64,000 nt of DNA from Fimbriimonadia bacterium (GTDB taxonomy: Bacteria > Armatimonadota > Fimbriimonadia > Fimbriimonadales > Fimbriimonadaceae). Made by a program: the position numbers and the translations under genes. Shown here in pieces: positions 1-10,245 of this stretch (its first letter is position 1; every line of letters begins with the position of its first letter). Below the pieces are notes generated by a model. That model worked only from the letters and a program-made list of their open reading frames with translations. It made no database searches and was not told the origin of the DNA. The stretch lies in assembly GCA_030427425.1 (NCBI GenBank), contig JAUICQ010000009.1, positions 1 to 64,000 on the forward strand, written 5' to 3'.

Positions 1-34
1 ATGATCTATACTATTTCTTACCAGGAGGTTTCCT

Positions 35-1066
35 ATGGGAAGAATGCAGATAGACCCATCTATTGTTCAAAGAAACGTCAAGCTTATGTTAAAACATATC
101 CAAGACTATGAACTGATTAAAAAGAATCAACACCCAAGATATCATACCGTTACACAGTTCTATAAAGAGAACGGACTGGCTAGACAAAACTTTATTAAAT
201 ACTACCATAGGTTCCAGCAGCAAGGGCGCGATCCATCCGCTCTCCTCCCAGTAACTAGAGGCAGAAAACCTAAGTATAAAGACTCCATCCATTGTCCTAG
301 CTATTTAGAGCAGAAGATAATAGAACTTAGGAAAGAAGGCTTCAATAGGTATAGTATCCACCGACTATTGAGGGAGGATCCCCATATCCCAAAAGAGAAG
401 ATGGTATCTCCTATCACTATCTATAGAATAGCGGCTAGGCATGGATTAGGTGGGCTTAAAGGTAAGGAGAAACCAAACGTGGAAAGATACCATAAAGCAG
501 AGCCAGGAGACTTAGGACATGCAGATTTACACTACCTAAGTAAGTTTTCTATAGCAAATAGTAAGGGACAAAGATATTATATTCTCGGGGTAATAGACGA
601 CCATACGAGGATCTGCTGGTTAGAAGTGGTAGAGAGTGCTAAAGCGATAGATGTGAGCTTTGCGATGCTCGATATCCTTCTGGCGCTTCATATGCGTTAT
701 GGAATACAATTTAGAGGCATGTTAACCGACAATGGCCCTGAATTTACGTCCAACAAAGGGAATAAAGAGAATCATCTGTTTGAACGTTTAATGAAGCATT
801 TTGGGATAAAGAGCTCTCATACCCGACCCTATACTCCTCAAACCAATGGCAAGATAGAGCGTTTCTGGAAGACACTGGAAGAGGAGTTACTAGAAGAGGT
901 GATCTTTGATAGTGTAGAGGCATTACGAGAAGAGCTATTGAAGTATTTGCTATACTACAATGAGCATCGTCCTCATCAAGGAATAGATGGCCTTACCCCT
1001 CTAGAGAAATTACATCAATATGGAACAGAAAATAACAATAAGGAGAAAATAACTAATGCAAAGTGA
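35..1066 (+). CDS. IS481-family transposase
   Basis: This 343-residue protein is a DDE/RNase H-fold integrase-type transposase that would cut and join its insertion sequence. The N-terminal third (about residues 1-140) looks like paired helix-turn-helix DNA-binding domains. The catalytic core carries candidate acidic residues D164 (in GHADLH), D232 (in LTDNGPEFTS) and E275 (in TNGKIERFWK), and ends with the YYNEHRPHQGIDGLTPLEKL signature typical of the family. The start is set by AGGAGG at 23-28, six bases before ATG. The frame is intact and all three acidic residues are present, so it may be active. The assignment to IS481 rather than a related rve family rests on the C-terminal signature and length. 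Confidence 0.88.
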   Translation: MGRMQIDPSIVQRNVKLMLKHIQDYELIKKNQHPRYHTVTQFYKENGLARQNFIKYYHRFQQQGRDPSALLPVTRGRKPKYKDSIHCPSYLEQKIIELRKEGFNRYSIHRLLREDPHIPKEKMVSPITIYRIAARHGLGGLKGKEKPNVERYHKAEPGDLGHADLHYLSKFSIANSKGQRYYILGVIDDHTRICWLEVVESAKAIDVSFAMLDILLALHMRYGIQFRGMLTDNGPEFTSNKGNKENHLFERLMKHFGIKSSHTRPYTPQTNGKIERFWKTLEEELLEEVIFDSVEALREELLKYLLYYNEHRPHQGIDGLTPLEKLHQYGTENNNKEKITNAK

Positions 1067-1092
1067 AAATAAACTAAAATGCTATTGCACAT

Positions 1093-1199
1093 TTGTTTGT
1101 CACCGAATTAGTGAACACACACAATCCTGGAACGGGATCCAGTCCATTATATATTTATTTTCCCTCATTGTTTGTCACCGAATTAGTGAACACACACAA
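1093..1199. repeat. Two identical 32-bp direct repeats downstream of the transposase
   Basis: An identical 32-base sequence occurs at 1093-1124 and 1168-1199, spaced 75 bases start to start, in the same orientation. It contains TTTGTCACCGAATTAGTG. It is probably the IS right terminal repeat, present twice after a tandem or nested insertion. Confidence 0.75.
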
Positions 1200-1435
1200 C
1201 ACCGACAATTTAAATATGTCAGGGTCCATGACCTTCTTTAAATCACCGCGATGACGGGTACGCTTGGGGAATAATTGTTAGCTTTTGAACCCACACTTGG
1301 TGATTTTCTTCTAAGTGTGGATCCCCTTCGAGGATGACGACCGAGTGGGAAGATGAGTAATATCTTTAGCCCCAGCTCTAAAATGTCGCCCCGACATTGT
1401 ATATAGTCGGGGTCCATGACCTTCTTTAAAAACAC
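1200..1435. repeat. Dispersed intergenic repeat block (copy 1)
   Basis: This non-coding stretch holds a mosaic repeat. A block from about 1276 (GAACCCACACTTGGTGATTT) runs through GGATCCCCTTCGAGGATGAC (1319-1338) to a CCCGAC...GTCGGG hairpin and GGGTCCATGACCTTCTTTA (ends about 1430). A second short copy of the last motif lies at about 1220-1240, and a CCGCGATGACGGGTA segment at about 1246-1260 recurs inverted near 61532. Closely similar blocks lie at 27421-27830. The short open frame across it on the minus strand is not credible as a gene. Confidence 0.75.
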
Positions 1436-1504
1436 TTCCGATAACTGGAAATCTAAGAAAAATATATATTAAAAGATACAGGATGCCCTTCTAAAACAAA
1501 TAAA

Positions 1505-2197
1505 TCAGGAACCACCTAACAGATCCGGACGGAACTCTCTTGTCCGTAACTCACTCTGCTCCCGGCGCCACTTCTCTATCTCTTTATGATGACCGCTCTT
1601 CAACACTTCCGGAATCCCCATACCTCGCCAATTTTCGGGTCTTGTATACTGTGGATAACTAAGCAGATTATTAGAATAGCTATCAATATTTAAACTATCC
1701 TCACACCCCAAAACACCAGGCAACAATCGAACAATAGAATCGGCCATAACAAGAGCCGGCAACTCGCCACCAGTTAAAATATAATCACCGATACTAAATA
1801 CTTTTGTAGCATACCGTTCCCTTATACGTTCATCAATCCCCTCATAATGGCCACATACAAATACCACATCCCGATTATCACTAAGTGCCACAGCATCTCC
1901 CTGAGTAAATAGAGGAGCTACCGGATCGGTTAAAATAACCTCAGCTGTATCAGGCAGATTCAGAGAGTCTATGGCTAACGCTACTGGCTCCGGCTTCATC
2001 ACCATGCCGGGTCCGCCACCATAAGGCTTATCATCTACCGTACGATGATTGTCCGTAGTGAAATCTCTGGGGTCCGATGCTACATACCGCACAATCCCCT
2101 TCGCCTCCGCTCTCCCTGTCATCGAAGTGCGAATCATCTGCAACATAGAATCTGGGAATAACGTTACAAAATAATAATTATAAATATCTGAACTCAC
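1505..2197 (-). CDS. trmD: tRNA (guanine-N1)-methyltransferase TrmD
   Basis: TrmD methylates N1 of guanosine 37 in tRNAs reading CNN codons, using S-adenosylmethionine, and so prevents +1 frameshifting. The 230-residue length is normal. The SPOUT trefoil-knot motifs are visible: DDKPYGGGPGMVMKPEP near residue 55, VFVCGHYEGIDERI near 112, and SIGDYILTGGELPALVMADS near 136, which together form the cofactor pocket. The C-terminal segment LLSYPQYTRPENWRGMGIPE is the usual tRNA-contacting region. In many alphaproteobacteria trmD sits with rimM and rplS; neither is here, and lepA precedes it in the same direction (57-bp gap), so the pair may be co-transcribed. Confidence 0.97.
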   Translation of the reverse strand: MSSDIYNYYFVTLFPDSMLQMIRTSMTGRAEAKGIVRYVASDPRDFTTDNHRTVDDKPYGGGPGMVMKPEPVALAIDSLNLPDTAEVILTDPVAPLFTQGDAVALSDNRDVVFVCGHYEGIDERIRERYATKVFSIGDYILTGGELPALVMADSIVRLLPGVLGCEDSLNIDSYSNNLLSYPQYTRPENWRGMGIPEVLKSGHHKEIEKWRREQSELRTREFRPDLLGGS

Positions 2198-2253
2198 TTA
2201 TAAAGTATATTCCAACTAAGATAATCTTAACTTTACACCATACCAGCTTGGGC

Positions 2254-4050
2254 TTAATCTGCTACCTTAAGCACGCTTAGGAAGGCTTCCTGTGGCAATT
2301 CCACCGCTCCGACCTGCTTCATACGTTTCTTACCAGCTTTCTGTTTTTCAAGTAGTTTTCGTTTACGGGAAACGTCTCCACCATAACATTTTGCAAGAAC
2401 GTTTTTACGGAATGGCTTCACACTTTCAGAAGCCAAGATTTTTGCCCCAATTGCAGCCTGTATACGCACCTCATACTGCTGTCTAGGTACTACCTTCCTA
2501 AGCTGTTCGACCATAGCCCGCCCTCGCTGATAGGAGAACTGTTTGCTCACAATAAAGGAGAGCGCATCTACCATCTCTCCGTTAAGAAGAATATCCACTT
2601 TAACTAAATCGGATGATGCATATCCAGAAAGTTCATAATCGAAGCTAGCATAACCCTTGGTATTCGTTTTCAGTTTATCAAAAAAGTCTAAGAGTATCTC
2701 ACTTAGCGGTAGTGAGTAGTAGAGTATAGCTCTATTCTCTGAAGGATACTCTGTTTTCACATAGGTCCCTCTCCGCTCCTGACACAACGTCATGGCAGCA
2801 CCAATGTATTCACTAGGTAACATCATGGTAGCATTCACGAAAGGCTCTTCCATCAACTGAATCTGATTCGGAGTTGGCACTTCACTAGGATTGCTGATAT
2901 GGATTACTTCGCCATCAGTCTTAGTTATCTGATAGTCTACACTGGGAGCAGTAAGTAATAGATCTAGGTTGAACTCTCTCTCTAGTCTCTCCCGTGCAAT
3001 ATCCATGTGGAGCAGACCCAAAAAGCCGCATCGGAACCCAAAACCAAGTGCTGCGGATGTTTCTGGTTCAAAATCTAGAGCGGAATCGTTTAATTTTAAC
3101 TTTTCTATAGCATCCCTAAGATCATCATACGATGCTGTATCGGTAGGATACAGTCCGCAGTATACCATCGGCTTTGCAGTACGATATCCGGCTAATGCTT
3201 CTGTAGCAGCATTCTCAGCATGCGTAACAGTATCTCCTACACCTGCATCTCCTATATCTTTCATAGAAGCAGTGAGGAATCCTACCTCTCCAGTATTAAG
3301 AATGTCTGTCTTCTGCAATTTCGGATTAAACACCCCTACAGAATCTACTTCAAACACTTTGCCTGTAGACATCATCTTAATTTTATCTTTTGGCTTTACA
3401 CATCCATCAATAACACGTATATATGCAACTACGCCCTGATATGCATCAAAATGAGAATCAAAGATCAATGCTCTTAGCGGAGCATCTACGTCCCCTTTAG
3501 GGCTTGGAACCAATCTAACTACCGCTTCAAGGATGTCCTCAATACCAATACCACTCTTAGCTGAACACGGTACCGCTTCGCTGGCATCGATAACTACAGC
3601 CTCTTCAATCTCTTCTCTCGCTCTCTGCACATCCGCATGAGGAAGATCTATCTTGTTAATTACCGGAACTATCTCTAAATTCTGATTCATGGCCATACTG
3701 GCATTCGCAATGGTCTGAGCTTCCACACCCTGACTAGCGTCTACTACCAGAACAGCACCCTCGCAAGCAGCTAGAGATCTACTTACCTCATAAGTAAAGT
3801 CTACGTGGCCAGGGGTATCGATTAAGTTCAGCTGATAAGTATTCCCATCTTTAGCAGTAAACATTAAGCGTACCGAGGTCATTTTAATCGTAATACCTCG
3901 TTCCCGTTCTATGTCCATGGAGTCGAGCATCTGTTCTTGTGCTATACCACGTATGGCACCACACTTCTCAATGATTCTGTCGGCTAATGTAGATTTCCCA
4001 TGATCGATATGGGCAATGATGCAAAAGTTGCGGATATATTTCTGATCCAT
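2254..4050 (-). CDS. lepA: Elongation factor 4 (LepA)
   Basis: LepA is a ribosome-associated translational GTPase acting on stalled or mistranslocated ribosomes and in translation initiation. At 598 residues it has standard length. G-domain motifs are complete: AHIDHGKST (P loop, residues 13-21), [24 protein letters not shown] and [12 protein letters not shown]-like domains III and V follow ([14 protein letters not shown]). The LepA-specific C-terminal domain is present with [19 protein letters not shown] and a basic tail, which excludes EF-G and TypA. The start [18 protein letters not shown] is the usual one for the family. Confidence 0.98.
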   Translation of the reverse strand: MDQKYIRNFCIIAHIDHGKSTLADRIIEKCGAIRGIAQEQMLDSMDIERERGITIKMTSVRLMFTAKDGNTYQLNLIDTPGHVDFTYEVSRSLAACEGAVLVVDASQGVEAQTIANASMAMNQNLEIVPVINKIDLPHADVQRAREEIEEAVVIDASEAVPCSAKSGIGIEDILEAVVRLVPSPKGDVDAPLRALIFDSHFDAYQGVVAYIRVIDGCVKPKDKIKMMSTGKVFEVDSVGVFNPKLQKTDILNTGEVGFLTASMKDIGDAGVGDTVTHAENAATEALAGYRTAKPMVYCGLYPTDTASYDDLRDAIEKLKLNDSALDFEPETSAALGFGFRCGFLGLLHMDIARERLEREFNLDLLLTAPSVDYQITKTDGEVIHISNPSEVPTPNQIQLMEEPFVNATMMLPSEYIGAAMTLCQERRGTYVKTEYPSENRAILYYSLPLSEILLDFFDKLKTNTKGYASFDYELSGYASSDLVKVDILLNGEMVDALSFIVSKQFSYQRGRAMVEQLRKVVPRQQYEVRIQAAIGAKILASESVKPFRKNVLAKCYGGDVSRKRKLLEKQKAGKKRMKQVGAVELPQEAFLSVLKVAD

Positions 4051-4095
4051 AAAATTCCAGTAAAATTTAATACAATCTTATTGTAGTGTACCGTA

Positions 4096-7000
4096 TCAAT
4101 CAATATAAATTGGTTTTTCTGGAGAGACATTAATATCCCCTGCCAACTCATACTTTTTTTCTTTTGTAATATGAGTAGTTAGAACATTTCTAATAAGAGA
4201 TTGATTTGTTTGATGGTTCCACTCCCATGTGAATACTCGATCATTAAACTCTTTTCCTAATAACTGCTTCATGTATTCTGCATACTGTATCCAAACTTTT
4301 ATCTTATCATAACGTATTTCATCTCTATTAAGACAGTATGGTATTAATGTATCGTCAATATATTCTAATAAATCACTATCTACTTTTTTTGAAATATAAT
4401 TATAAAAATCGATGTGAACTTCTTTAGCCCTATCTATCTTCTCGTCAGCTCTACTTACTGAAAGAGCTCCTTTCATTAAAACGTCTATATAGTCCAAAGC
4501 CTCATATTTATTTTCACACCACTTATCAGAAACAATATCATTAGTATATTTGACAACATTGTCACATACTTCATTTAGCCATGGATTATCACTCTGCTTA
4601 TCTAACAATTGATGAACACATGTCATGAGCTGAACCCAGTCGATTAATTCTTTAGAGGAGTCTTTTTCTAGATAATAAGGAATAATATCATCCCTAATAT
4701 ACTCAGAAAAGTCTTTGCCTACAGCTGTAGAAAAATAATCATGCAGTTTTTTGAAAAAATCTTCGAAACCATTTTTATATTCATCACACGTATATTTTTC
4801 GACAACTGCTTTCAATATAAATTTAGTGTATTCAACAGATTCTTCAAAGTTTTCGTGCCAGTTTTCATAAGATTTATCCGGAATATCATAGCCATAATCT
4901 AGAGCATCACCCTGAATTAGCCATTTTTGAACTTTTAATAAATAACTCACCCAAACTAAAACATCTCTACTACTATTTTCACTAATATAGTAAGGAATTA
5001 TATCCTCCGAAATATAATCTAATAAATCCTTTCTTATCGAACTTGAAATATAAGCATGTATTTGAATATACGATGATTTGATTCTCTGTATATTTTCTTC
5101 TAATTTAAATCGTAGCCTAAACAATTCAATAATTTCTTTTGTATATTCAGCCCTATCTCGAATATCTTCAGTCCACTCCAAATACGGGCGACCTCTATCC
5201 TTTAAAGTTTCACAATTTGCTTCACTAAGATCATTTATTTTTAACCACTTTTTGATATACTGCTCATATTTAATCCAGTCTAAAATCTTACCGCGACTAC
5301 CCTTTCTAAGAAAGTATGGAATTATTTTTTCCTCAATATAGGTAATGAAATCATAATTGTTAGGCAACTTAGAAGTAATATAGTCAAGTAAGTATTTATG
5401 ATAACTAGAGATATCACTTAACTCATCACCTTGCGATTCTCTCCCAATTATACTTTCTATAAGAACTTGAGAATAACTATATATTCTCTCAACCTCATCC
5501 TCACTAGTATCATCAATCATTGGCACATCATCTAAAAAAACTTTTTTATTATATTTATCATTTAATATCTTTTTACCAAATTCAGCATTCAAAATCCACT
5601 CAACGAGTAGATCACTTCGATCTGCCCTGATAAAGAGGGGAATCATTTCTTTGTATATATAATCTATAGGCTCACCAGGTATTTGGTCATTAAGATAGTG
5701 ATATAGCATGTCAAAAAATTTTACTGCTTTATCTTCACTCGAATACGACTGTCTAGCAAAAGTCCCTTCAAATACAAAATTTACAACCCTTCTCTGAGTT
5801 TCCGGATTAAAGCAAAGCATGCCCGGTGCATATGTAGTACTTAATTCAAGAATCTCCTCTGAATACTCTCGTTGCGCGCACATTTTGAGAAATTCTGCGT
5901 TTTTAATACATACCATTATCTCGCCAGGATTGTTTTTCTCAATATGAAATGGTATAAGATCTTCATCAATATAATCCAATATATCTTTTCCTACCAGCTT
6001 TGAAAAATATATGTGTAATGGATTATATACCTCGAACAAATATACTTTTTTATTCTGAGGTTCCATAGACTCTAGTTCACCAATATGCTTCGCCAGGTAG
6101 TCTATAACTAAATTCAATTTTCCTTCTAAGTCCTTAGATACTAAATCATTTGCTAGCTTAGTAAATTCTTTTTGGCACCTATTGGCATCGCATCCCGTTG
6201 ACATATAATAACAAGAAAATATATATCTCACATCAACTACTGTCTTCATTCTATAAAGATCGGTCATACAGTTTTTCATCTCTACTACATATCTATCTAA
6301 ACTATCCTTCACTTCCTGATCACAGTTCTTTATTTGTTTTTGAATATGCTCTAATTGAGACTCGTAACATTCAAATTTACTATCGATCCTTGCAGGAGAG
6401 GTTACACTATCAAACGGGCCTTCCATAAGGTTATCCCCCCCCGATTCTAAAAAGTTATTTTTCATTCTTTCGTATCCGGCCCTAATCTCATTACAGTATT
6501 GCGCAGTGATCTCTATTATCGCATCCTGAATACGTTGAAGGGTGTCTCTCTTTACAACCAATTCATTCAACTTAGTACTAATAACATCCTCGTACACATG
6601 AATAGCTACCCCTACAGAATTGCCATTCATGTCTATTGGAGTGACACAAGGAGCTGTTGGCATGTTACCATCCGCTTCTGAAGGAGTTCTACTACCAGCG
6701 CTTTGCACTAAGCCCTCACCCTCACCTTCTACCTTTTCTAGCATTAATTCGTTAAGACTTATTATCTCACCAATACCCACTCCCAAACCAAGATCTAAAG
6801 AGTCTTCACTTCTCGATTCATCACATTCAACATTCTCTTCTTCCTCTTGCTCATCACCTAAATCCTCATTACCTATCTTAGCTCTAAGATCTCCTAGTAA
6901 CTCATCCAAATCTCTAACACTTTTACCAGCATTTATGGGAGAATCAGTTAAACAAGGAGCGCTTTGCACTAAACTCTCACTATTTGCATCTGCTCCCATT

Positions 7001-8904
7001 AAACCATCTAATTTTTGAGCAAAATGAACACTTCTCTTCTGTGGAGTAGATGTTACACTGCTAGTACCATTATTTTTCACCGAACTAAGTACAGATGCTG
7101 ATTTCATATCAGAACCAGAATCGTCAACAGAATCTAAAGGCAGATGCTGACTCTCATCGTTATCTTCACTTTGCTGTTCTTCTTTATTTCCTGAATAGTC
7201 TCCCGTAGGTCTATCTGATAACAGCCTTCCAGATGAATCCATATCCGATCCTGGAACTGCATTAGCGATATCCCCTCTTCCAGCAGACAGCTCCTGCCTA
7301 GATCCAGAATCCTCACCAATACTTGATGGATCCTCATCATCTTCAAAGAGCGGACCAGTTAATGCAGGCACTACTGCCGGTGATTCTACAGCAGGATTAT
7401 TGGCTGAATTATTATCACCAACTAAATTATCTTTAGAAAGTAACTCATCAGAAGATATTGAGCTCCGTTGGGATGTAGACACACTACCCTGCAAGTCTCG
7501 ATCTATTCCTTGGGAATAAGCATCCCCTATGAATATCCCAGCCCGATCTACCATGCCAACATTTTCTATATCTTCTTCTTCTTTAAATATTGGACTAACA
7601 GCTACATCATCTAATGATGATCTACGGCTTGAATAATTTTCTACTTGAACATCTACCTCAGAGAGTGAATGACCGCTATACTGAAATTCTTCTGCAGATA
7701 TAGAGCTCCGATAGGATGCTGCTGCTGAAGAATGTAAATCGGAGCGACTTTTCTCACACCCATTGCCTTCTTCTAAAACATCATCTAGATGCTGCATAAA
7801 ACTATCATTAAGACCAACGGCATCCTCTTCTGAATCATCTTCTTCATTAGATATTGAACTAGCATCAGCACTATCAATCGAACTTCGGGTACTTGATAAA
7901 TCCTCATCTGAACTAACACTAGCACGATTAGGCTTCAGTCGAACCTCATTAGCCCTTTTTTCTGCATTTGCTTTGGCCTGCCTAAATTTCTCAGGATCGA
8001 AGCCTCTCTTTGATAATTTCTCACAAACCGAAGATACCTCTGAGATTGGCTGAGAAGCTTCTACTGATACTACGTTTTCAGATTCATCTACTTCAAGATC
8101 CGGAACAGACTGCACTTCAAAACGTTCCGTTAATACTGCACCTGTCACCAGAGGATTATCGGACACCTTATCAACACCTGGTTGCATGGTTGATGAAGTA
8201 GAATCTGCTAGACTACTAGCACTAAAAGCAGCATCTATCGGAATATTTTTAGCCTTCTTCTCTTTTAAAAAGCTCTCAGGTTCTCCCATATATTCTGAAT
8301 AAGGATCAACACTATCAATCGAACTTCGGGTACTTGATAAATCCTCATCTGAACTAACACTAGCACGATTAGGCTTCCATTGAACCTCATTAGCCCTTTT
8401 TTCTGCATTTGCTTTGGCCTGCCTAAACTTTTCTTCGAAGCTGCTTTTCAACGGCTTTTCCTTAACTGAAGACAATACCTCCGAACTAATAGATGCTTCT
8501 GAGCTGGGCAGAGAAGTTTCATTTATCGAAATTGGCGGAACTACTGTAGATACATCATCACCATACGCAACATCATCAGATTCATCTACGTTAGTATCCG
8601 GAACAGAGAGCACTTCTAAATGTTCCGTTAATACTGCACCAGTTACCAAAGGATTGTCGCACTTTTTATCAACACCTGGTTGCATGGTTGATGAAGTAGA
8701 ATCTGCTAGACTACTAGCACCAGAAGGGACTACTCTCGGAATCTCTTTGACAGCCTTCTTCTCTTTTAAAATGCTCTCTGTTTTTGAAGCTTGTCTGGTA
8801 ACATCTGGCATTCCGGCATCTTTTGAAGATCCCGCTCCCCCACACCCACATGCAGATGCAGATATTAGGATTATATAGTATAAACACCAGTTTCTAACTA
8901 CCAC
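4096..8904 (-). CDS. Giant repeat-containing lipoprotein, function unknown
   Basis: A 1602-residue protein with a hydrophobic N-terminus ending SASAC-GCGG, a likely lipobox, so it is probably lipid-anchored in the outer membrane or surface-exposed. Residues about 30-760 are acidic, Ser-rich and of low complexity, with an internal duplication (DNA blocks 7869-8250 and 8310-8745) carrying repeated SSLADSTSSTMQPGVDK and RASVSSDEDLSSTRSSIDS. Residues about 780-950 look helical. Residues about 955-1602 hold six tandem units of 104-116 residues, each with a core like LLDYIxEDIIPYYIxxxSxxxxLxWIxY; units begin near 955, 1059, 1163, 1272, 1380 and 1496. I do not recognise the repeat. It could be an adhesin or host-interaction protein, but nothing in the sequence proves this. 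It lies 45 bp upstream of lepA, in the same direction. Confidence 0.85.
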   Translation of the reverse strand: MVVRNWCLYYIILISASACGCGGAGSSKDAGMPDVTRQASKTESILKEKKAVKEIPRVVPSGASSLADSTSSTMQPGVDKKCDNPLVTGAVLTEHLEVLSVPDTNVDESDDVAYGDDVSTVVPPISINETSLPSSEASISSEVLSSVKEKPLKSSFEEKFRQAKANAEKRANEVQWKPNRASVSSDEDLSSTRSSIDSVDPYSEYMGEPESFLKEKKAKNIPIDAAFSASSLADSTSSTMQPGVDKVSDNPLVTGAVLTERFEVQSVPDLEVDESENVVSVEASQPISEVSSVCEKLSKRGFDPEKFRQAKANAEKRANEVRLKPNRASVSSDEDLSSTRSSIDSADASSISNEEDDSEEDAVGLNDSFMQHLDDVLEEGNGCEKSRSDLHSSAAASYRSSISAEEFQYSGHSLSEVDVQVENYSSRRSSLDDVAVSPIFKEEEDIENVGMVDRAGIFIGDAYSQGIDRDLQGSVSTSQRSSISSDELLSKDNLVGDNNSANNPAVESPAVVPALTGPLFEDDEDPSSIGEDSGSRQELSAGRGDIANAVPGSDMDSSGRLLSDRPTGDYSGNKEEQQSEDNDESQHLPLDSVDDSGSDMKSASVLSSVKNNGTSSVTSTPQKRSVHFAQKLDGLMGADANSESLVQSAPCLTDSPINAGKSVRDLDELLGDLRAKIGNEDLGDEQEEEENVECDESRSEDSLDLGLGVGIGEIISLNELMLEKVEGEGEGLVQSAGSRTPSEADGNMPTAPCVTPIDMNGNSVGVAIHVYEDVISTKLNELVVKRDTLQRIQDAIIEITAQYCNEIRAGYERMKNNFLESGGDNLMEGPFDSVTSPARIDSKFECYESQLEHIQKQIKNCDQEVKDSLDRYVVEMKNCMTDLYRMKTVVDVRYIFSCYYMSTGCDANRCQKEFTKLANDLVSKDLEGKLNLVIDYLAKHIGELESMEPQNKKVYLFEVYNPLHIYFSKLVGKDILDYIDEDLIPFHIEKNNPGEIMVCIKNAEFLKMCAQREYSEEILELSTTYAPGMLCFNPETQRRVVNFVFEGTFARQSYSSEDKAVKFFDMLYHYLNDQIPGEPIDYIYKEMIPLFIRADRSDLLVEWILNAEFGKKILNDKYNKKVFLDDVPMIDDTSEDEVERIYSYSQVLIESIIGRESQGDELSDISSYHKYLLDYITSKLPNNYDFITYIEEKIIPYFLRKGSRGKILDWIKYEQYIKKWLKINDLSEANCETLKDRGRPYLEWTEDIRDRAEYTKEIIELFRLRFKLEENIQRIKSSYIQIHAYISSSIRKDLLDYISEDIIPYYISENSSRDVLVWVSYLLKVQKWLIQGDALDYGYDIPDKSYENWHENFEESVEYTKFILKAVVEKYTCDEYKNGFEDFFKKLHDYFSTAVGKDFSEYIRDDIIPYYLEKDSSKELIDWVQLMTCVHQLLDKQSDNPWLNEVCDNVVKYTNDIVSDKWCENKYEALDYIDVLMKGALSVSRADEKIDRAKEVHIDFYNYISKKVDSDLLEYIDDTLIPYCLNRDEIRYDKIKVWIQYAEYMKQLLGKEFNDRVFTWEWNHQTNQSLIRNVLTTHITKEKKYELAGDINVSPEKPIYID

Positions 8905-9036
8905 AAGTTAATTATACTATATTTCTTAAACATAACTTCTTCTGCAACAAGCCTTTAATCACTGTCAAATTCCTATAGCTGCCTATATTTCTAGTAATTT
9001 TTTAATTCTTATCAATTCTGCAGTATTGCTGTTCCA

Positions 9037-10140
9037 CTAAAATTTCAACCTAATAGAAAATGCTGGTAGGAAAACAATCGGGATTTTACCAAAACTCACC
9101 TGGTTCTTCTTATAAATTGCTAGCATGCTATTACTCATTACCTTGTCTGGAGATTCTAAATAAGGATGCCAAAACGAACAGTAAAGACTACCTGCTATTT
9201 CTAAATATTTAATAGGCCGGATACCTAAACTTCCTTTTGCATATAATATATTGCTATCTAAATTTTTATCCGAGAAATTAATCCTCTGCATCTGCCAGTT
9301 TACACTACGCTTTAAAAACCAGAAACTATCCTTATCGTCACCATACTTCAATGCAAAAGAAATATTAGACATCCCCTCAGCATCCTGAGGGCCTACACCG
9401 CTTGGTGCCTTCATCCAGGAATAACGTGCCTTAAAAGGGAGCCACTTTATCTGGAAGACATGCCCCCCTAAACTGTATTTTGATAAATGTTCCTTATGCA
9501 ACATAGAATACCCATCTGTTACACTCTTTTCTTTATTACTACTGCTAACCTCAGGAGCAGAATAACTTAAATAACGGTACCCTATCCAGACAGGTGATTC
9601 TAGAAGATTTGTTAAATTATAACTTATGCCGCTCTTATGACATGTGCTATCCATCAGTATGTGGTCGATACTGTTATTCTTATACACTCTTAAAGGATAT
9701 TGAGACATATATCTCGAAAACTTCAGATCTATCCTACCATCCCATTCAACATGCCCTCCATAATGATTTATCGACTTATGCTCATTGGCATTCTCCGATG
9801 AGATGAAAGATTCACCGTAATTGCTATACTTCACCCTAAACTTCAAAGGCAGAACACCTTCTTCTTTATTAAAGAATTTATTCAGATCTTGTTTTTTTTC
9901 TTTCTGAATTTTTTTGCCCCCAATCTCTCCTTCCAGCTTTTCAGAAGGAATTGTATCCATAAATGTGGGCTCTCCAGGAATAATCTCAATCTCAAGATCG
10001 TCAGAATCACTTAAAGGGTAAGGCACTAAAATCGGCTCCTGCGATTGAACTTGAACGCATAGCTGAAATAATATAATACTGAATATAATTTTATAATATG
10101 CCATTTTATACTGCATGATACTATTTAGTTTACTTATCAC
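9037..10140 (-). CDS. Probable outer-membrane beta-barrel protein, unknown
   Basis: A 367-residue protein with an N-terminal export signal (IIFSIILFQLCVQVQSQ, cleavage probably before QEPILV). An acidic and basic linker (to about residue 100) follows. The rest is rich in alternating hydrophobic/polar segments with many Tyr and Trp, such as GYRYLSYSAPE, FKARYSWMKAP and YLEIAGSLYCSF, and the chain ends in SIRLKF. A terminal aromatic residue after a beta strand is the usual sorting signal for outer-membrane barrels. The first two methionines leave alternatives; a start at residue 9 or 13 would give a more compact signal peptide. No specific family is recognised. Confidence 0.6.
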   Translation of the reverse strand: MISKLNSIMQYKMAYYKIIFSIILFQLCVQVQSQEPILVPYPLSDSDDLEIEIIPGEPTFMDTIPSEKLEGEIGGKKIQKEKKQDLNKFFNKEEGVLPLKFRVKYSNYGESFISSENANEHKSINHYGGHVEWDGRIDLKFSRYMSQYPLRVYKNNSIDHILMDSTCHKSGISYNLTNLLESPVWIGYRYLSYSAPEVSSSNKEKSVTDGYSMLHKEHLSKYSLGGHVFQIKWLPFKARYSWMKAPSGVGPQDAEGMSNISFALKYGDDKDSFWFLKRSVNWQMQRINFSDKNLDSNILYAKGSLGIRPIKYLEIAGSLYCSFWHPYLESPDKVMSNSMLAIYKKNQVSFGKIPIVFLPAFSIRLKF

Positions 10141-10195
10141 ACAAGTTTCCAGCAGGCATTTAGACAGTTTTTAAAGAAGTCTCTCTATAATAAAA

Positions 10196-10229
10196 AAGCT
10201 GGGTTGAGAGTAAAGTCTCAACCCAGCTT
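10196..10229 (-). terminator. Rho-independent terminator of nrdJ
   Basis: A 14-bp perfect stem (arms 10196-10209 and 10216-10229, loop GTAAAG) is followed in the minus direction by a T run (complement of AAAAAA at 10192-10197). It lies 17 bases past the nrdJ stop codon. Confidence 0.9.
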
Positions 10230-10245
10230 GATAACAACATTCGCT

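Larger units (their letters stand above)
1..1199 (+). mobile_element. IS481-type insertion sequence, right part (left end lies outside the window)
   Basis: A DDE transposase gene (35-1066) is followed by a 32-base motif at 1093-1124 whose outward reading begins TGTGTGTTCACTAATTCGG, a plausible terminal repeat with the TGT start common in IS481 elements. The same 32 bases recur at 1168-1199 in the same orientation. The left terminal repeat must lie upstream of base 1, so target duplication and true element length cannot be determined here. The right boundary could be 1124 or 1199. Confidence 0.6.

Noticed and set aside
1238-1435. 65-residue minus-strand open frame in the repeat block
   Set aside because: It lies wholly within dispersed repeat modules, has no ribosome site, and its sequence reflects the palindromes.
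2969-3439. 156-residue plus-strand frame opposite lepA
   Set aside because: It is antisense to conserved lepA codons and shows no independent coding features.
4096-8904. Autotransporter
   Set aside because: The C-terminus shows helical repeats and no 12-strand beta-barrel or terminal aromatic residue.
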